Of a stretch of 64,000 nt of DNA, positions 18,545-27,100 are shown piece after piece; the first letter of the stretch is position 1, and every line of letters begins with the position of its first letter. Below the pieces are notes generated by a model, which saw only the letters and a program-made list of their open reading frames with translations, had not been told where the DNA came from and made no database searches. Source of the stretch: Microlunatus capsulatus (GTDB taxonomy: Bacteria > Actinomycetota > Actinomycetes > Propionibacteriales > Propionibacteriaceae); assembly GCF_017876495.1 (NCBI RefSeq), contig NZ_JAGIOB010000001.1, forward strand, positions 434,001 through 498,000, given 5' to 3'. A program made the position numbers and the translations under genes.

Positions 18545-18558
18545 TGCTCAGATGAGCA
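18545..18558. promoter_or_regulatory. Palindromic operator, likely SorC-family site
   Basis: TGCTCA-GA-TGAGCA is a perfect 6-bp inverted repeat with a 2-base centre. It lies 17 bases upstream of the -35 of the catabolic operon. SorC/DeoR-type proteins bind short AT-flanked palindromes, and this position suits activation. Assignment to the operon's own SorC protein is inference. Confidence 0.55.
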
Positions 18559-18585
18559 GGACGGTCGCGACGACGGTCGACGCCG

Positions 18586-18633
18586 AGTTGTGAGGAGTTC
18601 GGCCGGGTACTCGCAGGCGAAGTCCTCACAACT
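18586..18633. repeat. 11-bp inverted repeat with long internal complementarity
   Basis: AGTTGTGAGGA (18586-18596) and TCCTCACAACT (18623-18633) are perfect complements 26 bases apart. Inner segments GTTCGGCC and GGCGAAG extend the stem imperfectly. It lies between the divergent GatD-like and recQ genes. It could be a dispersed REP-like element or a regulatory hairpin. Confidence 0.6.
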
Positions 18634-18716
18634 TCTGCCCCCACCGGCGCGGGCCCGGGGCAACGCCCTGCGGATCCGCGTCGTTAGGCCCCGGCGCGGC
18701 CGGGTAGCCCGGTGTC

Positions 18717-20372
18717 GTGCCCACGATGACCACCCGCCTGCAGCAGGTCGCCGCCGAGACGTTCGGCTGGGACGCGCTGCACCCCGAGCAGCTCGCGGCC
18801 ATGGAACCGCTGATGGAGGGCCACGACGTCCTCGCGGTCCTGCCCACCGGCGCCGGCAAGTCCGCCATCTACCAGGTCCCGGCCCTGCTGCTGCCGGGGC
18901 CGACGCTCGTCGTCTCCCCGCTGCTCGCGCTGCAGGAGGACCAGGTGGACGGGATCGAGAGCTCCGAGGCGCCGGAGGCGGTCGCGGTGAACTCGGCGCA
19001 GCGGACAGCGGAGCGCCGGCACGCCTGGCGGGCGGTCGAGGAGGGCGAGGCCGAGTACCTCTTCCTCTCCCCCGAGCAGCTGGCCAAGGACGAGGTCGTC
19101 GACGAGCTGGCCGGTCTGGGCATCAGCCTCTTCGTCGTCGACGAGGCGCACTGCGTCTCGGCGTGGGGGCACGACTTCCGGCCGGAGTACCTGCGGCTCG
19201 GCGGCGCGATCGCCCGGCTGGGGCACCCGCCCGTCGTCGCCCTCACCGCGACCGCGGCGCAACCGGTGCGCGAGGACATCGTCGAGCGCCTGCGGCTGCG
19301 GGACCACCGCGAGGTGGTGGCCAGCTTCGACCGGCCGAACCTGCGGCTGACCGTCGAGCACGCCTCGGAGGACCGCCGCAAGCGCGAGCAGGTGGTGGTC
19401 CGGGTCCGGACCCTGATGGCCGACCCGGGGACCCGCAGCGGCCTGGTCTACACCGCCAGCCGCAAGGACGCGGAGCTCTACGCCGGCGAGCTGGAGCAGT
19501 TCGGGATCCGGGCGGCGGCCTACCACGCCGGCCTGCGGGCGGCCGAGCGGACGCGCGTCCACGAGGGCTTCCTCGACGGCTCGGTCGAGGTGGTCGTGGC
19601 CACCTCCGCCTTCGGCATGGGCATCGACAAGCCCGACGTGCGCTTCGTGGTGCACGCCTCGGCCCCGGAGTCGCTGGACTCCTACTACCAGCAGATCGGC
19701 CGCGCCGGCCGGGACGGCGCACCGGCCGAGATCGTCCTCTTCTACCGCCCCGAGGACCTCAACCTGCAGCGGTTCCTCACCTCCCACAAGGCCCCGGTCA
19801 AGGCGCTGGCCCGGGTGGCCGACGCCCTGCACGAGCGCGCGGACCCGCTCCGGCCAGCCGAGCTGGGGCGTGAGCTCGACCTCTCCCCCGCGAAGCGGAC
19901 CCGCGCCGTCAACCTCCTCGAGCAGGCCGGGGCGGTCGGCACCAGCGAGGACGGCCGGCTGGAGTACCTGGACCCGCAGATGGGAACCGGCGAGGCCGTC
20001 GAGCGGGCGGTCGGGGTGGCCGAGACGCACCAGCGGCTCACCCGGTCGCGGATCGAGATGATGCGGGGCTACGCCGAGACCACGGGGTGCCGGCGGCAGT
20101 TCCTGCTCGGCTACTTCGGCGAGGAGCTGACCTCCCCCTGCGGCAGCTGCGACACCTGCGAGGCCGGCACCGCGTCCGAGCAGCCCGGGGAGGACGAGGG
20201 CCCCTACCGCCGCGGGAGCGTCGTCGAGCACCGGGAGTGGGGCCGCGGCCTGGTCATGTCGCTGGAGCAGGACCGGCTCACCGTCCTGTTCGACGACACC
20301 GGCTACAAGACCCTGGCCCTGCAGGCGGTGGAGCAGAACGACCTGCTGACCCCGCTGGAGCCCTCGGCCTGA
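18717..20372 (+). CDS. recQ: RecQ-family ATP-dependent DNA helicase
   Basis: A 551-residue superfamily 2 helicase. Walker A LPTGAGKS is at 42-49, the DEAH box at 142-145, VALTATA marks motif III and QIGRAGRDG motif VI. The RecQ zinc-binding region has four cysteines in CRRQFLLGYFGE and CGSCDTC near 458-480. There is no HRDC domain. Instead the last 50 residues (RRGSVVEHREWGRGLVMSLE) look like the small beta-barrel tail seen at the end of UvrD/CarD-like proteins. It probably acts in recombination repair. GTG at 18717 is used; an ATG three codons later is an alternative. Confidence 0.92.
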   Translation: MPTMTTRLQQVAAETFGWDALHPEQLAAMEPLMEGHDVLAVLPTGAGKSAIYQVPALLLPGPTLVVSPLLALQEDQVDGIESSEAPEAVAVNSAQRTAERRHAWRAVEEGEAEYLFLSPEQLAKDEVVDELAGLGISLFVVDEAHCVSAWGHDFRPEYLRLGGAIARLGHPPVVALTATAAQPVREDIVERLRLRDHREVVASFDRPNLRLTVEHASEDRRKREQVVVRVRTLMADPGTRSGLVYTASRKDAELYAGELEQFGIRAAAYHAGLRAAERTRVHEGFLDGSVEVVVATSAFGMGIDKPDVRFVVHASAPESLDSYYQQIGRAGRDGAPAEIVLFYRPEDLNLQRFLTSHKAPVKALARVADALHERADPLRPAELGRELDLSPAKRTRAVNLLEQAGAVGTSEDGRLEYLDPQMGTGEAVERAVGVAETHQRLTRSRIEMMRGYAETTGCRRQFLLGYFGEELTSPCGSCDTCEAGTASEQPGEDEGPYRRGSVVEHREWGRGLVMSLEQDRLTVLFDDTGYKTLALQAVEQNDLLTPLEPSA

Positions 20373-20400
20373 CCGCCGGGCCGCGCCGTCCCGGTCGCGG

Positions 20401-21174
20401 TCAGCGGCGCGGCGCGGCCGGCGTCGCCCCCGGCACGGGCGGCTCGAAGGACCCCTGCCGGACCAGCTCGGAGGCCACGTCGCGCAAGGTGCGGTTGCTG
20501 GTCTGGCTGACGCGGCTCAGCACGAGGAACGCCGCCGCGGCCGTCACCTTGTGGCGCTCCATGAGGATGCCCTTGGCCTGGCCGATGAGGTCGCGGCTGT
20601 CGATGGCTCCGCGCAGGCTCTCCTGCTCCTGCGCCCCGGACATCGCCACCGCCGCGTGCGAGGCGAACAGCAGGGCGACGTGCTCGGACTCGTCGCCGAA
20701 CGCGTCCGGGACGCTGCTGAACAGGTTGAGCGCCCCGAGGCTGTCGCCCTCGACGAACAGCTGCACGGCCAGCATGCTGCCCACCCCGAGCTCGCGCGCG
20801 CGGGCGGCGAAGCGCGGCCACCGACGCTCGCGCGCCATCGACGGGAGCCGCGCCGTCCGCTGCTCGTAGAGGGTGTCCAGGCAGGGCCCCTGGCCCGTCT
20901 CCACCTGCGCCCGGTCCACCGCCTCCGGCAGCTCCCCGCTGCTCGCCCGGGTGACCATGGCCCGCCGCCGCACGATCGTCGACAGGCTCGCGTGCTCGAC
21001 GCCGGGCACCAGGGCCACCGCGCCGTCGACGACGCCCTGCAGGGTCGCCCCCACCCCGACCTCCTGCTGCAGCGTCTGGGCCACCTCGCTGAGCAGGGTC
21101 GCGAGGTCGTCGCCGCGGGCGCGGTCGTGGTCGGCCGAGGTCCCCGGCCGCTCCCGCCCCCCGCCGACGCTCAT
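20401..21174 (-). CDS. GAF-ANTAR domain regulator
   Basis: A 257-residue protein. A GAF sensor spans about residues 25-175 (LQGVVDGAVALVPGVEHASLS, QGPCLDTLYEQ, GALNLFSS). An ANTAR RNA-binding domain lies at the C-terminus: IGQAKGILMERHKVTAAAAFLVLSRVSQ. ANTAR proteins bind paired hairpins in nascent RNA and prevent termination. It is divergent from another GAF-ANTAR gene 107 bases away. The ATG at 21174 follows a CAGACT hexamer by 7 bases. The signal sensed is unknown. Confidence 0.9.
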   Translation of the reverse strand: MSVGGGRERPGTSADHDRARGDDLATLLSEVAQTLQQEVGVGATLQGVVDGAVALVPGVEHASLSTIVRRRAMVTRASSGELPEAVDRAQVETGQGPCLDTLYEQRTARLPSMARERRWPRFAARARELGVGSMLAVQLFVEGDSLGALNLFSSVPDAFGDESEHVALLFASHAAVAMSGAQEQESLRGAIDSRDLIGQAKGILMERHKVTAAAAFLVLSRVSQTSNRTLRDVASELVRQGSFEPPVPGATPAAPRR

Positions 21175-21181
21175 GCCGGGG

Positions 21182-21187
21182 AGTCTG
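21182..21187 (-). promoter_or_regulatory. Putative -10 (CAGACT) of the minus-strand GAF-ANTAR gene
   Basis: Minus-strand CAGACT ends 7 bases before the ATG at 21174, consistent with a leaderless message. No clear -35 was seen. Confidence 0.3.
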
Positions 21188-21281
21188 GCACGTCGGTGCC
21201 CCCGGCGCCGGGTCCCGCGTCGGCGGTCCCCGATCGGGGTAAGCGGTGTCCAGCGGTACGAGGAGTCCGGGAGGACCTGCG

Positions 21282-21989
21282 GTGGATCTGACGGGTATGC
21301 ACGAGGAGCTGGCACGGGTCGTGGTCCACGACCGCGAGCTCGACGAGGTGCTGCACGACATCACCGGCATCGCCCACCGGGCGATGCCGGGCTGCGACGC
21401 GGCCTCGATCACCCTGGTCCGGGCCGCGGAGGGCCACACCGCCGCCTACGACGGCCAGCTGGCCCTGGACGCCGACGAGCTGCAGTACGCCGAGGGCTAC
21501 GGTCCCTGCCTGGACGCCGGACGGGCCGGCGAGGTGCTGCTCGTCCGGGACACCCGCACCGAGGACCGGTGGCCGGAGTACACGGCCCGGGCCGCGGAGC
21601 GCGGGATCGGCAGCTCGCTGTCGCTCCCCCTGCCCTTCCAGTACGCGACCGTCGGCGCGCTCAACACCTACGCCGTCCGGCCGGACGCCTTCTCCGACGA
21701 GGACGTCGCGCGGGGCGAGGAGGTGGCCACCTGGGTGGCCCTGGCCATCGGCAACGCCGAGTCCTCGTCGATGACCAACCAGGAGCTGCGGGACCTGCGG
21801 ACCGCGATGGTCTCCCGGGCCACCATCGAGCAGGCCAAGGGCGTGCTCATGGAGCGCTACAGGGTGACCGCCGAGCAGGCGTTCACGCTGCTCGCCCGCG
21901 CCTCCCAGCACGGCAACGTCAAGCTCCGCGACGTCGCCGACGAGCTCGTGCAGACCGGGGTGCTCCGCGGCGCCACCCGGACGCGCTGA
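21282..21989 (+). CDS. GAF-ANTAR domain regulator
   Basis: A 235-residue paralogue of its divergent neighbour. The GAF domain includes AMPGCDAASITLV, EGYGPCLDAGRAGEV and VGALNTYAV. The ANTAR domain reads ATIEQAKGVLMERYRVTAEQAF followed by LLARASQHGNVKLRDVADEL. The GTG at 21282 was chosen because GGGAGGA lies 6 bases upstream; an ATG five codons later is the alternative. It probably acts as a cytoplasmic sensor-antiterminator. No partner kinase is encoded nearby. Confidence 0.9.
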   Translation: MDLTGMHEELARVVVHDRELDEVLHDITGIAHRAMPGCDAASITLVRAAEGHTAAYDGQLALDADELQYAEGYGPCLDAGRAGEVLLVRDTRTEDRWPEYTARAAERGIGSSLSLPLPFQYATVGALNTYAVRPDAFSDEDVARGEEVATWVALAIGNAESSSMTNQELRDLRTAMVSRATIEQAKGVLMERYRVTAEQAFTLLARASQHGNVKLRDVADELVQTGVLRGATRTR

Positions 21990-21994
21990 CCCGT

Positions 21995-22228
21995 TCACGC
22001 GGGCTCGCGGGGCACGGCGGCCAGCACCCCGGCGGCGACGGCGGCCGGGCTCAGCCGGCGGGTCCGCGCCGAGGCGAGGAGCAGGGCGAGCGCCGCCTCG
22101 GCCGTGCAGCCGTGGGTGACCATCAGCACCCCCGTGGCCCGGGCGACCAGGGCGCGGTCGTGCAGCCCGGACCCGCGGGCGGGCGGACCGGGAGGGGACG
22201 GGTCGGGAGGGTGCACAGCGGTCCTCAC
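21995..22228 (-). CDS. Small ANTAR-domain protein
   Basis: A 77-residue protein consisting almost wholly of an ANTAR-like domain: ALVARATGVLMVTHGCTAEAALALLLASARTRRLS in pieces, then AAVAAGVLAAV. The spacing of hydrophobic and Ala positions matches the neighbouring ANTAR domains, but the usual Gln-Ala-Lys is Arg-Ala-Thr. The N-terminal 25 residues are Pro-rich. The GTG at 22228 is a best guess because no strong RBS is visible. It converges on the GAF-ANTAR gene with a 5-base gap. It may be a truncated paralogue or a stand-alone RNA-binding unit. Confidence 0.6.
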   Translation of the reverse strand: MRTAVHPPDPSPPGPPARGSGLHDRALVARATGVLMVTHGCTAEAALALLLASARTRRLSPAAVAAGVLAAVPREPA

Positions 22229-22481
22229 GCAGGGCGGTCGGCCGCTCCGCGCACGGCACGGCCGCTGCTCGGGCCGCTGCCTGACCCGGGACGGTCCGCG
22301 ACGACCGGTACCGCCCGCCGCCCTCGGGCGGCCGCAGGCCCCGACCCTACGCCGCTGTGACGCACCTCCCCCGTCGCCGCGCGACCCGGGAGGTCCCCGC
22401 CGACTAGGCTGGGAGCCCGCGCAGCCAGGCTGCGCCCGGTCGACGCCGCCTGGATGCCACCCACCGTCAGGAGCTCCGCGC

Positions 22482-22949
22482 ATGACCGCCGTCGCCACCA
22501 CCCCGCGCCCCGTGGTCCTCCCGCCCCCGGGCCGCCGGCCCCGTGTCCTGTTCGTCGGGCACGACGCGGGCTCCCCGCAGATCGCCGCCAGCGTGCTGCG
22601 CCAGGTGGCCGGGGACGCCGTCGTCGTCGGGACCTCCGGCACCCAGCCCGCCGACCCGGGCGGGCGTGCCGACGAGATGCTCGTGGCGATGGGCCTCGAC
22701 CCGGCCGAGGAGCGCCCCCTGAGCGCGGGCTCCCTGCGCGCCGCCGACCGCGTCGTCGTGCTGGGCACCGACGTCGACGTGGCCCGGCTGCCGGGCCCGC
22801 GCTACGAGCAGTGGGACCTGGAGGCCGACGACCTGCTGACGCGCGTCGAGGCCCTGGTGGACGAGCTGACGGCGGCGCCCGTCAGCAGCACGCCGCCTCC
22901 CCCGCTGGCCCGGCTCCGCGCCCGGCTGGCCGCGCTCCGGCACCGCTGA
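22482..22949 (+). CDS. Low-molecular-weight phosphatase/arsenate reductase fold lacking catalytic Cys and Arg
   Basis: A 155-residue protein that aligns over its length with LMW tyrosine phosphatase/ArsC proteins: RVLFV at the first strand, VGTSGTQPAD, AADRVVVLGTDVDVA and PGPRYEQWDLEAD. The phosphate loop, normally CxxNxGRS, reads VGHDAGSPQ at residues 25-33, so both the nucleophilic Cys and the loop Arg are missing. It therefore cannot use the family's known chemistry. The C-terminal 25 residues are Pro- and Arg-rich. A TAGGCT hexamer lies at 22404-22409. Function unknown; binding or scaffolding is possible. Confidence 0.72.
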   Translation: MTAVATTPRPVVLPPPGRRPRVLFVGHDAGSPQIAASVLRQVAGDAVVVGTSGTQPADPGGRADEMLVAMGLDPAEERPLSAGSLRAADRVVVLGTDVDVARLPGPRYEQWDLEADDLLTRVEALVDELTAAPVSSTPPPPLARLRARLAALRHR

Positions 22950-22971
22950 GCAGTCGCCGGGCCCCCGCTGG

Positions 22972-22977
22972 TAGGAC
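22972..22977 (+). promoter_or_regulatory. Putative -10 (TAGGAC) of ybaK, leaderless type
   Basis: TAGGAC ends 7 bases before the GTG of ybaK in the 35-base intergenic gap. GGAG also occurs in that gap, so leadered translation is possible. Confidence 0.35.
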
Positions 22978-22984
22978 GGAGACC

Positions 22985-23482
22985 GTGAAGAGCTCGAAGA
23001 GCAGCCGGACCGGGGGCGGGACGCCGGCGACGGCGGCGCTGACCGCGGCCGGCGTGGCGCACACGCTGCACCCCTACGCGCACCAGGACGGTGTCGAGCG
23101 GTTCGGCGAGGAGGCGGCCGCCGCGCTGGGCGTGGCGCCGGAGCGGATCTTCAAGACCCTGGTCGCCGACCTCGGCGGTGAGCTGGTCGTCGCCGTCGTG
23201 CCGGTCGCCCGGCAGCTGGACCTCAAGGCGCTCGCCGCCGCGCTGGGGGCGAAGAAGGCCGCGATGGCCGACCCCGCGGCCGCGACCCGCAGCACGGGCT
23301 ACGTGCTGGGCGGGATCTCCCCGCTCGGCCAGCGGACCCGGCTGCGGACCGTGGTCGACAGCTCGGCCGCCGGCTTCCCCACCGTGCTGGTCTCCGCGGG
23401 CCGGCGCGGGCTGCAGGTGGAGCTGTCGCCGGAGGCCCTCGTCACGACCACCGGGGCACTGACGGCACCCATCGGCCACTGA
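22985..23482 (+). CDS. ybaK: Cys-tRNA(Pro)/prolyl editing deacylase YbaK
   Basis: A 165-residue member of the YbaK/EbsC family, which removes cysteine from mischarged tRNA(Pro). Seen are GVAHTLHPYAHQ, GEEAAAALGVAPERIFKTLVAD (with the conserved Lys), VPVARQLDLKALAAALG, and GYVLGGISPLGQR, which is the family signature. The GTG at 22985 gives the normal length. It stands alone, followed by a convergent membrane-protein gene. Confidence 0.93.
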   Translation: MKSSKSSRTGGGTPATAALTAAGVAHTLHPYAHQDGVERFGEEAAAALGVAPERIFKTLVADLGGELVVAVVPVARQLDLKALAAALGAKKAAMADPAAATRSTGYVLGGISPLGQRTRLRTVVDSSAAGFPTVLVSAGRRGLQVELSPEALVTTTGALTAPIGH

Positions 23483-23524
23483 GCCGCGCGGCCGCCGGCG
23501 GTCCGCCGCCCGGCGAGCGGTGGC

Positions 23525-24109
23525 TCAGGCCGGGCCCGGAGCGGTGCGGGTCTCCTCGGCCGGCTCCACGGGCTCGGCCGGCTCCTCCTCGTCACGCCCG
23601 AGCGAGGAGCCCAGCAGGACGGGGACGACGGCCAGGAACGGCCAGACCAGCAGCGACGCCGGGGCCCGGAGCTCCAGCGCCACCGGCACGACGTCGCCCG
23701 GACCGGCAGCGGCGAGCCGGGGGTTGAACGGGCCCGGGCCCGACACCGTCCCCACCCACCAGGCGACCAGGGCAGCGGCGGACGCGGCGACGACGACGAG
23801 CAGCACCAGCGGCCAGCCGAGGGACCGCAGCCGGCGCCAGGCCACCAGCCCCAGCAGCAGGCCGACGACGCCCCCCACCAGGCAGAACCAGGCGTCGGAG
23901 CCGAACAGCGCGGTCAGGCCGCGCTCGGTGGTCGAGGCCCCGCCATCCGGCCCGACGACGTAGACGGGCAGGTCGACGACGGCCTCCCAGACGACCCCGC
24001 CCAGCGCCCCCAGGCCGAGGGCGAGGGCGACGAAGCAGGCGACGGCCCCCGCGCTCCCGCGGGACCGCGCGCGGGCGGGCGCGCCGTCGCTGCTCAGCAG
24101 CTCCGGCAC
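23525..24109 (-). CDS. Membrane protein of unknown function
   Basis: A 194-residue protein with about four hydrophobic helices (GAVACFVALALGLGALGGVV, FCLVGGVVGLLLGLV, WPLVLLVVVAASAAALVAW and SLLVWPFLAVVPVLLG). A polar loop of about 30 residues follows the first helix, with another after the third. The C-terminal 30 residues are acidic and Pro-rich. The layout resembles mycobacterial DUF2567-type proteins, but I cannot confirm it. It starts 7 bases after dnaE on the same strand, so it may be co-transcribed with it. Confidence 0.75.
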   Translation of the reverse strand: MPELLSSDGAPARARSRGSAGAVACFVALALGLGALGGVVWEAVVDLPVYVVGPDGGASTTERGLTALFGSDAWFCLVGGVVGLLLGLVAWRRLRSLGWPLVLLVVVAASAAALVAWWVGTVSGPGPFNPRLAAAGPGDVVPVALELRAPASLLVWPFLAVVPVLLGSSLGRDEEEPAEPVEPAEETRTAPGPA

Positions 24110-24116
24110 GGCGCCC

Positions 24117-27100
24117 TCACGAGGCGAGGCACGACGGACCCAGCAGCGCCTTGAGGTCGGCCATCAGGGGTCCCGATGGCGTCACCCGCAGCTGGTCGTC
24201 CAACTTCATCACCGTCGTCTTGCCCGAGGACTGCAGCCGCAGCCGCACCTCCGTCATCCCGGGGTGGCCGGCCAGCACCTGGCGGAGCTGCTGGACCACC
24301 GGCGGGGTGCAGCGGACGGCCGGCAGCGAGATGACCACCGGGCCCGAGGGGCCGTCGGTGATGTCGGGCAGGGTGAGCTCCTGCGCGCTGATGGAGACCG
24401 AGTCGTCGTCGCGCTTGAGCCGGCCCTTGACCTTGACCACGACGTCGGTGGCCAGCACCGTCGAGACGAGGTCGTAGGCCTTGGGGAACAGCAGCACCTC
24501 GACCGAGGCCTCGAGGTCCTCGACGGTGATCACCGCCCAGATGTCCCCGCGCTTGGTCGTCTTGCGGGTGACGTTGGTGATCATCCCCGCGATGGTGACC
24601 ATGCCCTCCTTGGGCCCGTCGTCGGCCAGCAGCTCGGCGATGGCCACGTCCCGCTCGCCGACGAGGATGTGCTCCAGGCCCTGCAGGGGGTGGTCGCTGA
24701 CGTAGAGGCCGAGCATGTCGCGCTCGAACGCCAGCTTGGTCCGCTTGTCCCAGTCGGCGAGGTCGGGCACCGTGCCCGACAGCACCGGGTCGTTGCCGCC
24801 GTCGCCGTCGCCCCAGTCGCCGAACAGGTCGTCCTGGCCGTGGGCCTCGTTGCGCTTGAGGTCGAGCACGCCGTCGACGGCGGCCTCGTAGACGCTCATC
24901 AGCGCGCGGCGGGTGTGGCCCATCGACTCGAAGGCGCCGGCCTTGATCAGGGACTCGATGACCCGCTTGTTGCAGACGACCAGCGGCACCTGGTCGAGGA
25001 AGCCGTGGAAGTTGACCGCCTTGCCGTGCTGCTCGCGCGCGTTCACGATCCCGTCGACGACGTTGGCGCCGACGTTGCGGATGGCCGTCAGGCCGAAGCG
25101 GATGTCGGTCCCGACGGGGGTGAAGTTGGCCGCGGACTCGTTGACGTCGGGCGGCAGCACCTGGATGCCCATCCGCCGGCACTCCGACAGGTAGATGGCC
25201 ATCTTGTCCTTGTCGTCGGCCACCGAGGTGAGCAGCGCCGCCATGAACTCGGCCGGGAAGTTGGCCTTGAGGTAGGCCGTCCAGTACGACACCAGCCCGT
25301 AGGCGGCGGTGTGGGCCTTGTTGAACGCGTAGTCGGAGAAGGGGACGAGGATGTCCCACAGCGCCTTGACCGCCGCCTCGCCGTAGCCGTTCGCCCGCAT
25401 GCCGTCGGAGAACGGCACGAACTCGGCGTCGAGGACCTCCTTCTTCTTCTTGCCCATCGCGCGGCGCAGCAGGTCGGCCTGGCCCAGGCTGTACCCGGCG
25501 ACCTTCTGCGCGATCGCCATCACCTGCTCCTGGTACACGATCAGGCCGTGCGTGGTGCCGAGGATCTCCGCCAGCGGCTCCTCGAGCTCGGCGTGGATGG
25601 GGGTGATCTCCTGGCGCTTGTTCTTGCGCAGGGCGTAGTTCGTGTGGCTGTCCGCGCCCATCGGGCCGGGGCGGTACAGCGCCAGCACCGCGGAGATGTC
25701 CTCGAAGTTGTCGGGGCGCATCAGCCGCAGCAGCGAGCGCATCGGCCCGCCGTCGAGCTGGAACACCCCGAGGGTGTCCCCGCGGCCCAGCAGGGCGTAG
25801 CTGGCGGCGTCGTCCAGGGGCAGGTCCTCCAGCACCATCTCGAAGCCGCGGTTGAGCCGGATGTTGCCCACCGCGTCGTCGAGGACGGTGAGGTTGCGCA
25901 GCCCCAGGAAGTCCATCTTGATCAGCCCGAGCGACTCGCACGTCGGGTAGTCCAGCTGGGTGATGATCGCGCCGTCCTGCTCGCGGCGCATGATCGGGAT
26001 GATGTCGATCAGCGGCTCGCTGGACATGATCACGCCGGCCGCGTGCACGCCCCACTGGCGCTTCAGACCCTCGAGGTCGCGGGCCGTGTCGACGACCTTG
26101 GCCACCTCGGGGTCGTTCTCGTAGAGCGCGCGGAACTCCCCGCCCTCGCCGTAGCGCGCGTGCTCGCGGTCGAACAGCTTGGCCAGCGGGACGTCCTTGC
26201 CCATCACCGGGGCCGGCATGGCCTTGGTGATCCGCTCCCCCACCCCGAACGGGTAGCCGAGCACGCGGGAGGCGTCCTTGACGGCCTGCTTGGCCTTGAT
26301 GGTGCCGTAGGTGACGATCTGGCTGACCCGGTCGTCGCCGTACTTCTCGGTGACGTAGCGGATGACCTCGCCGCGCCGGCGCTCGTCGAAGTCGATGTCG
26401 AAGTCGGGCATCGAGACGCGGTCGGGGTTGAGGAACCGCTCGAAGATCAGGCCGTGCTGCAGCGGGTCGAGGTCGGTGATCCGCATGGCGTAAGCGGCCA
26501 TCGAGCCGGCGCCCGACCCGCGGCCCGGACCGACCCGGATGCCGTTCTCCTTCGCCCAGTTGATGAAGTCAGCGACGACGAGGAAGTACCCCGCGAAGCC
26601 CATCGAGAGGATGACCCCGGTCTCGAACTCGGCCTGCTTCCGCACGTGGTCGGGGATCCCGCGCGGGTAGCGGCGGGCCAGACCGGTCTCCACCTCCTTG
26701 ACGAACCAGGAGGCCTCGTCCTCCCCGGGCGGGCAGGGGTAGCGCGGCATGAAGGCGCCGACCCGCTCGTTGAAGGAGATGTCGCAGCGCTCGGCGATGG
26801 CCAGGGTGTTGTCGCAGGCCTCGGGCAGCTCGGCGAAGAGCTCGCGCATCTCGGCCGGGGACTTGAGGTAGTAGCTGTCGCCGTCGAACTTGAAGCGGTT
26901 GCCGTCGGCCATCGTGGAGCCGGTCTGCACGCAGAGCAGCACCTCGTGGGCCGACGCGTCCGACCGGGCGGCGTAGTGCAGGTCGTTGGTCGCGACCAGC
27001 GGCAGGTGCAGGTCCTTCGCGATCCGCAGCAGGTCCTTGCGGACCCGGCTCTCGATGCTGAGCCCGTGGTCCATCAGCTCGACGAAGTAGTTCTCGGCGC

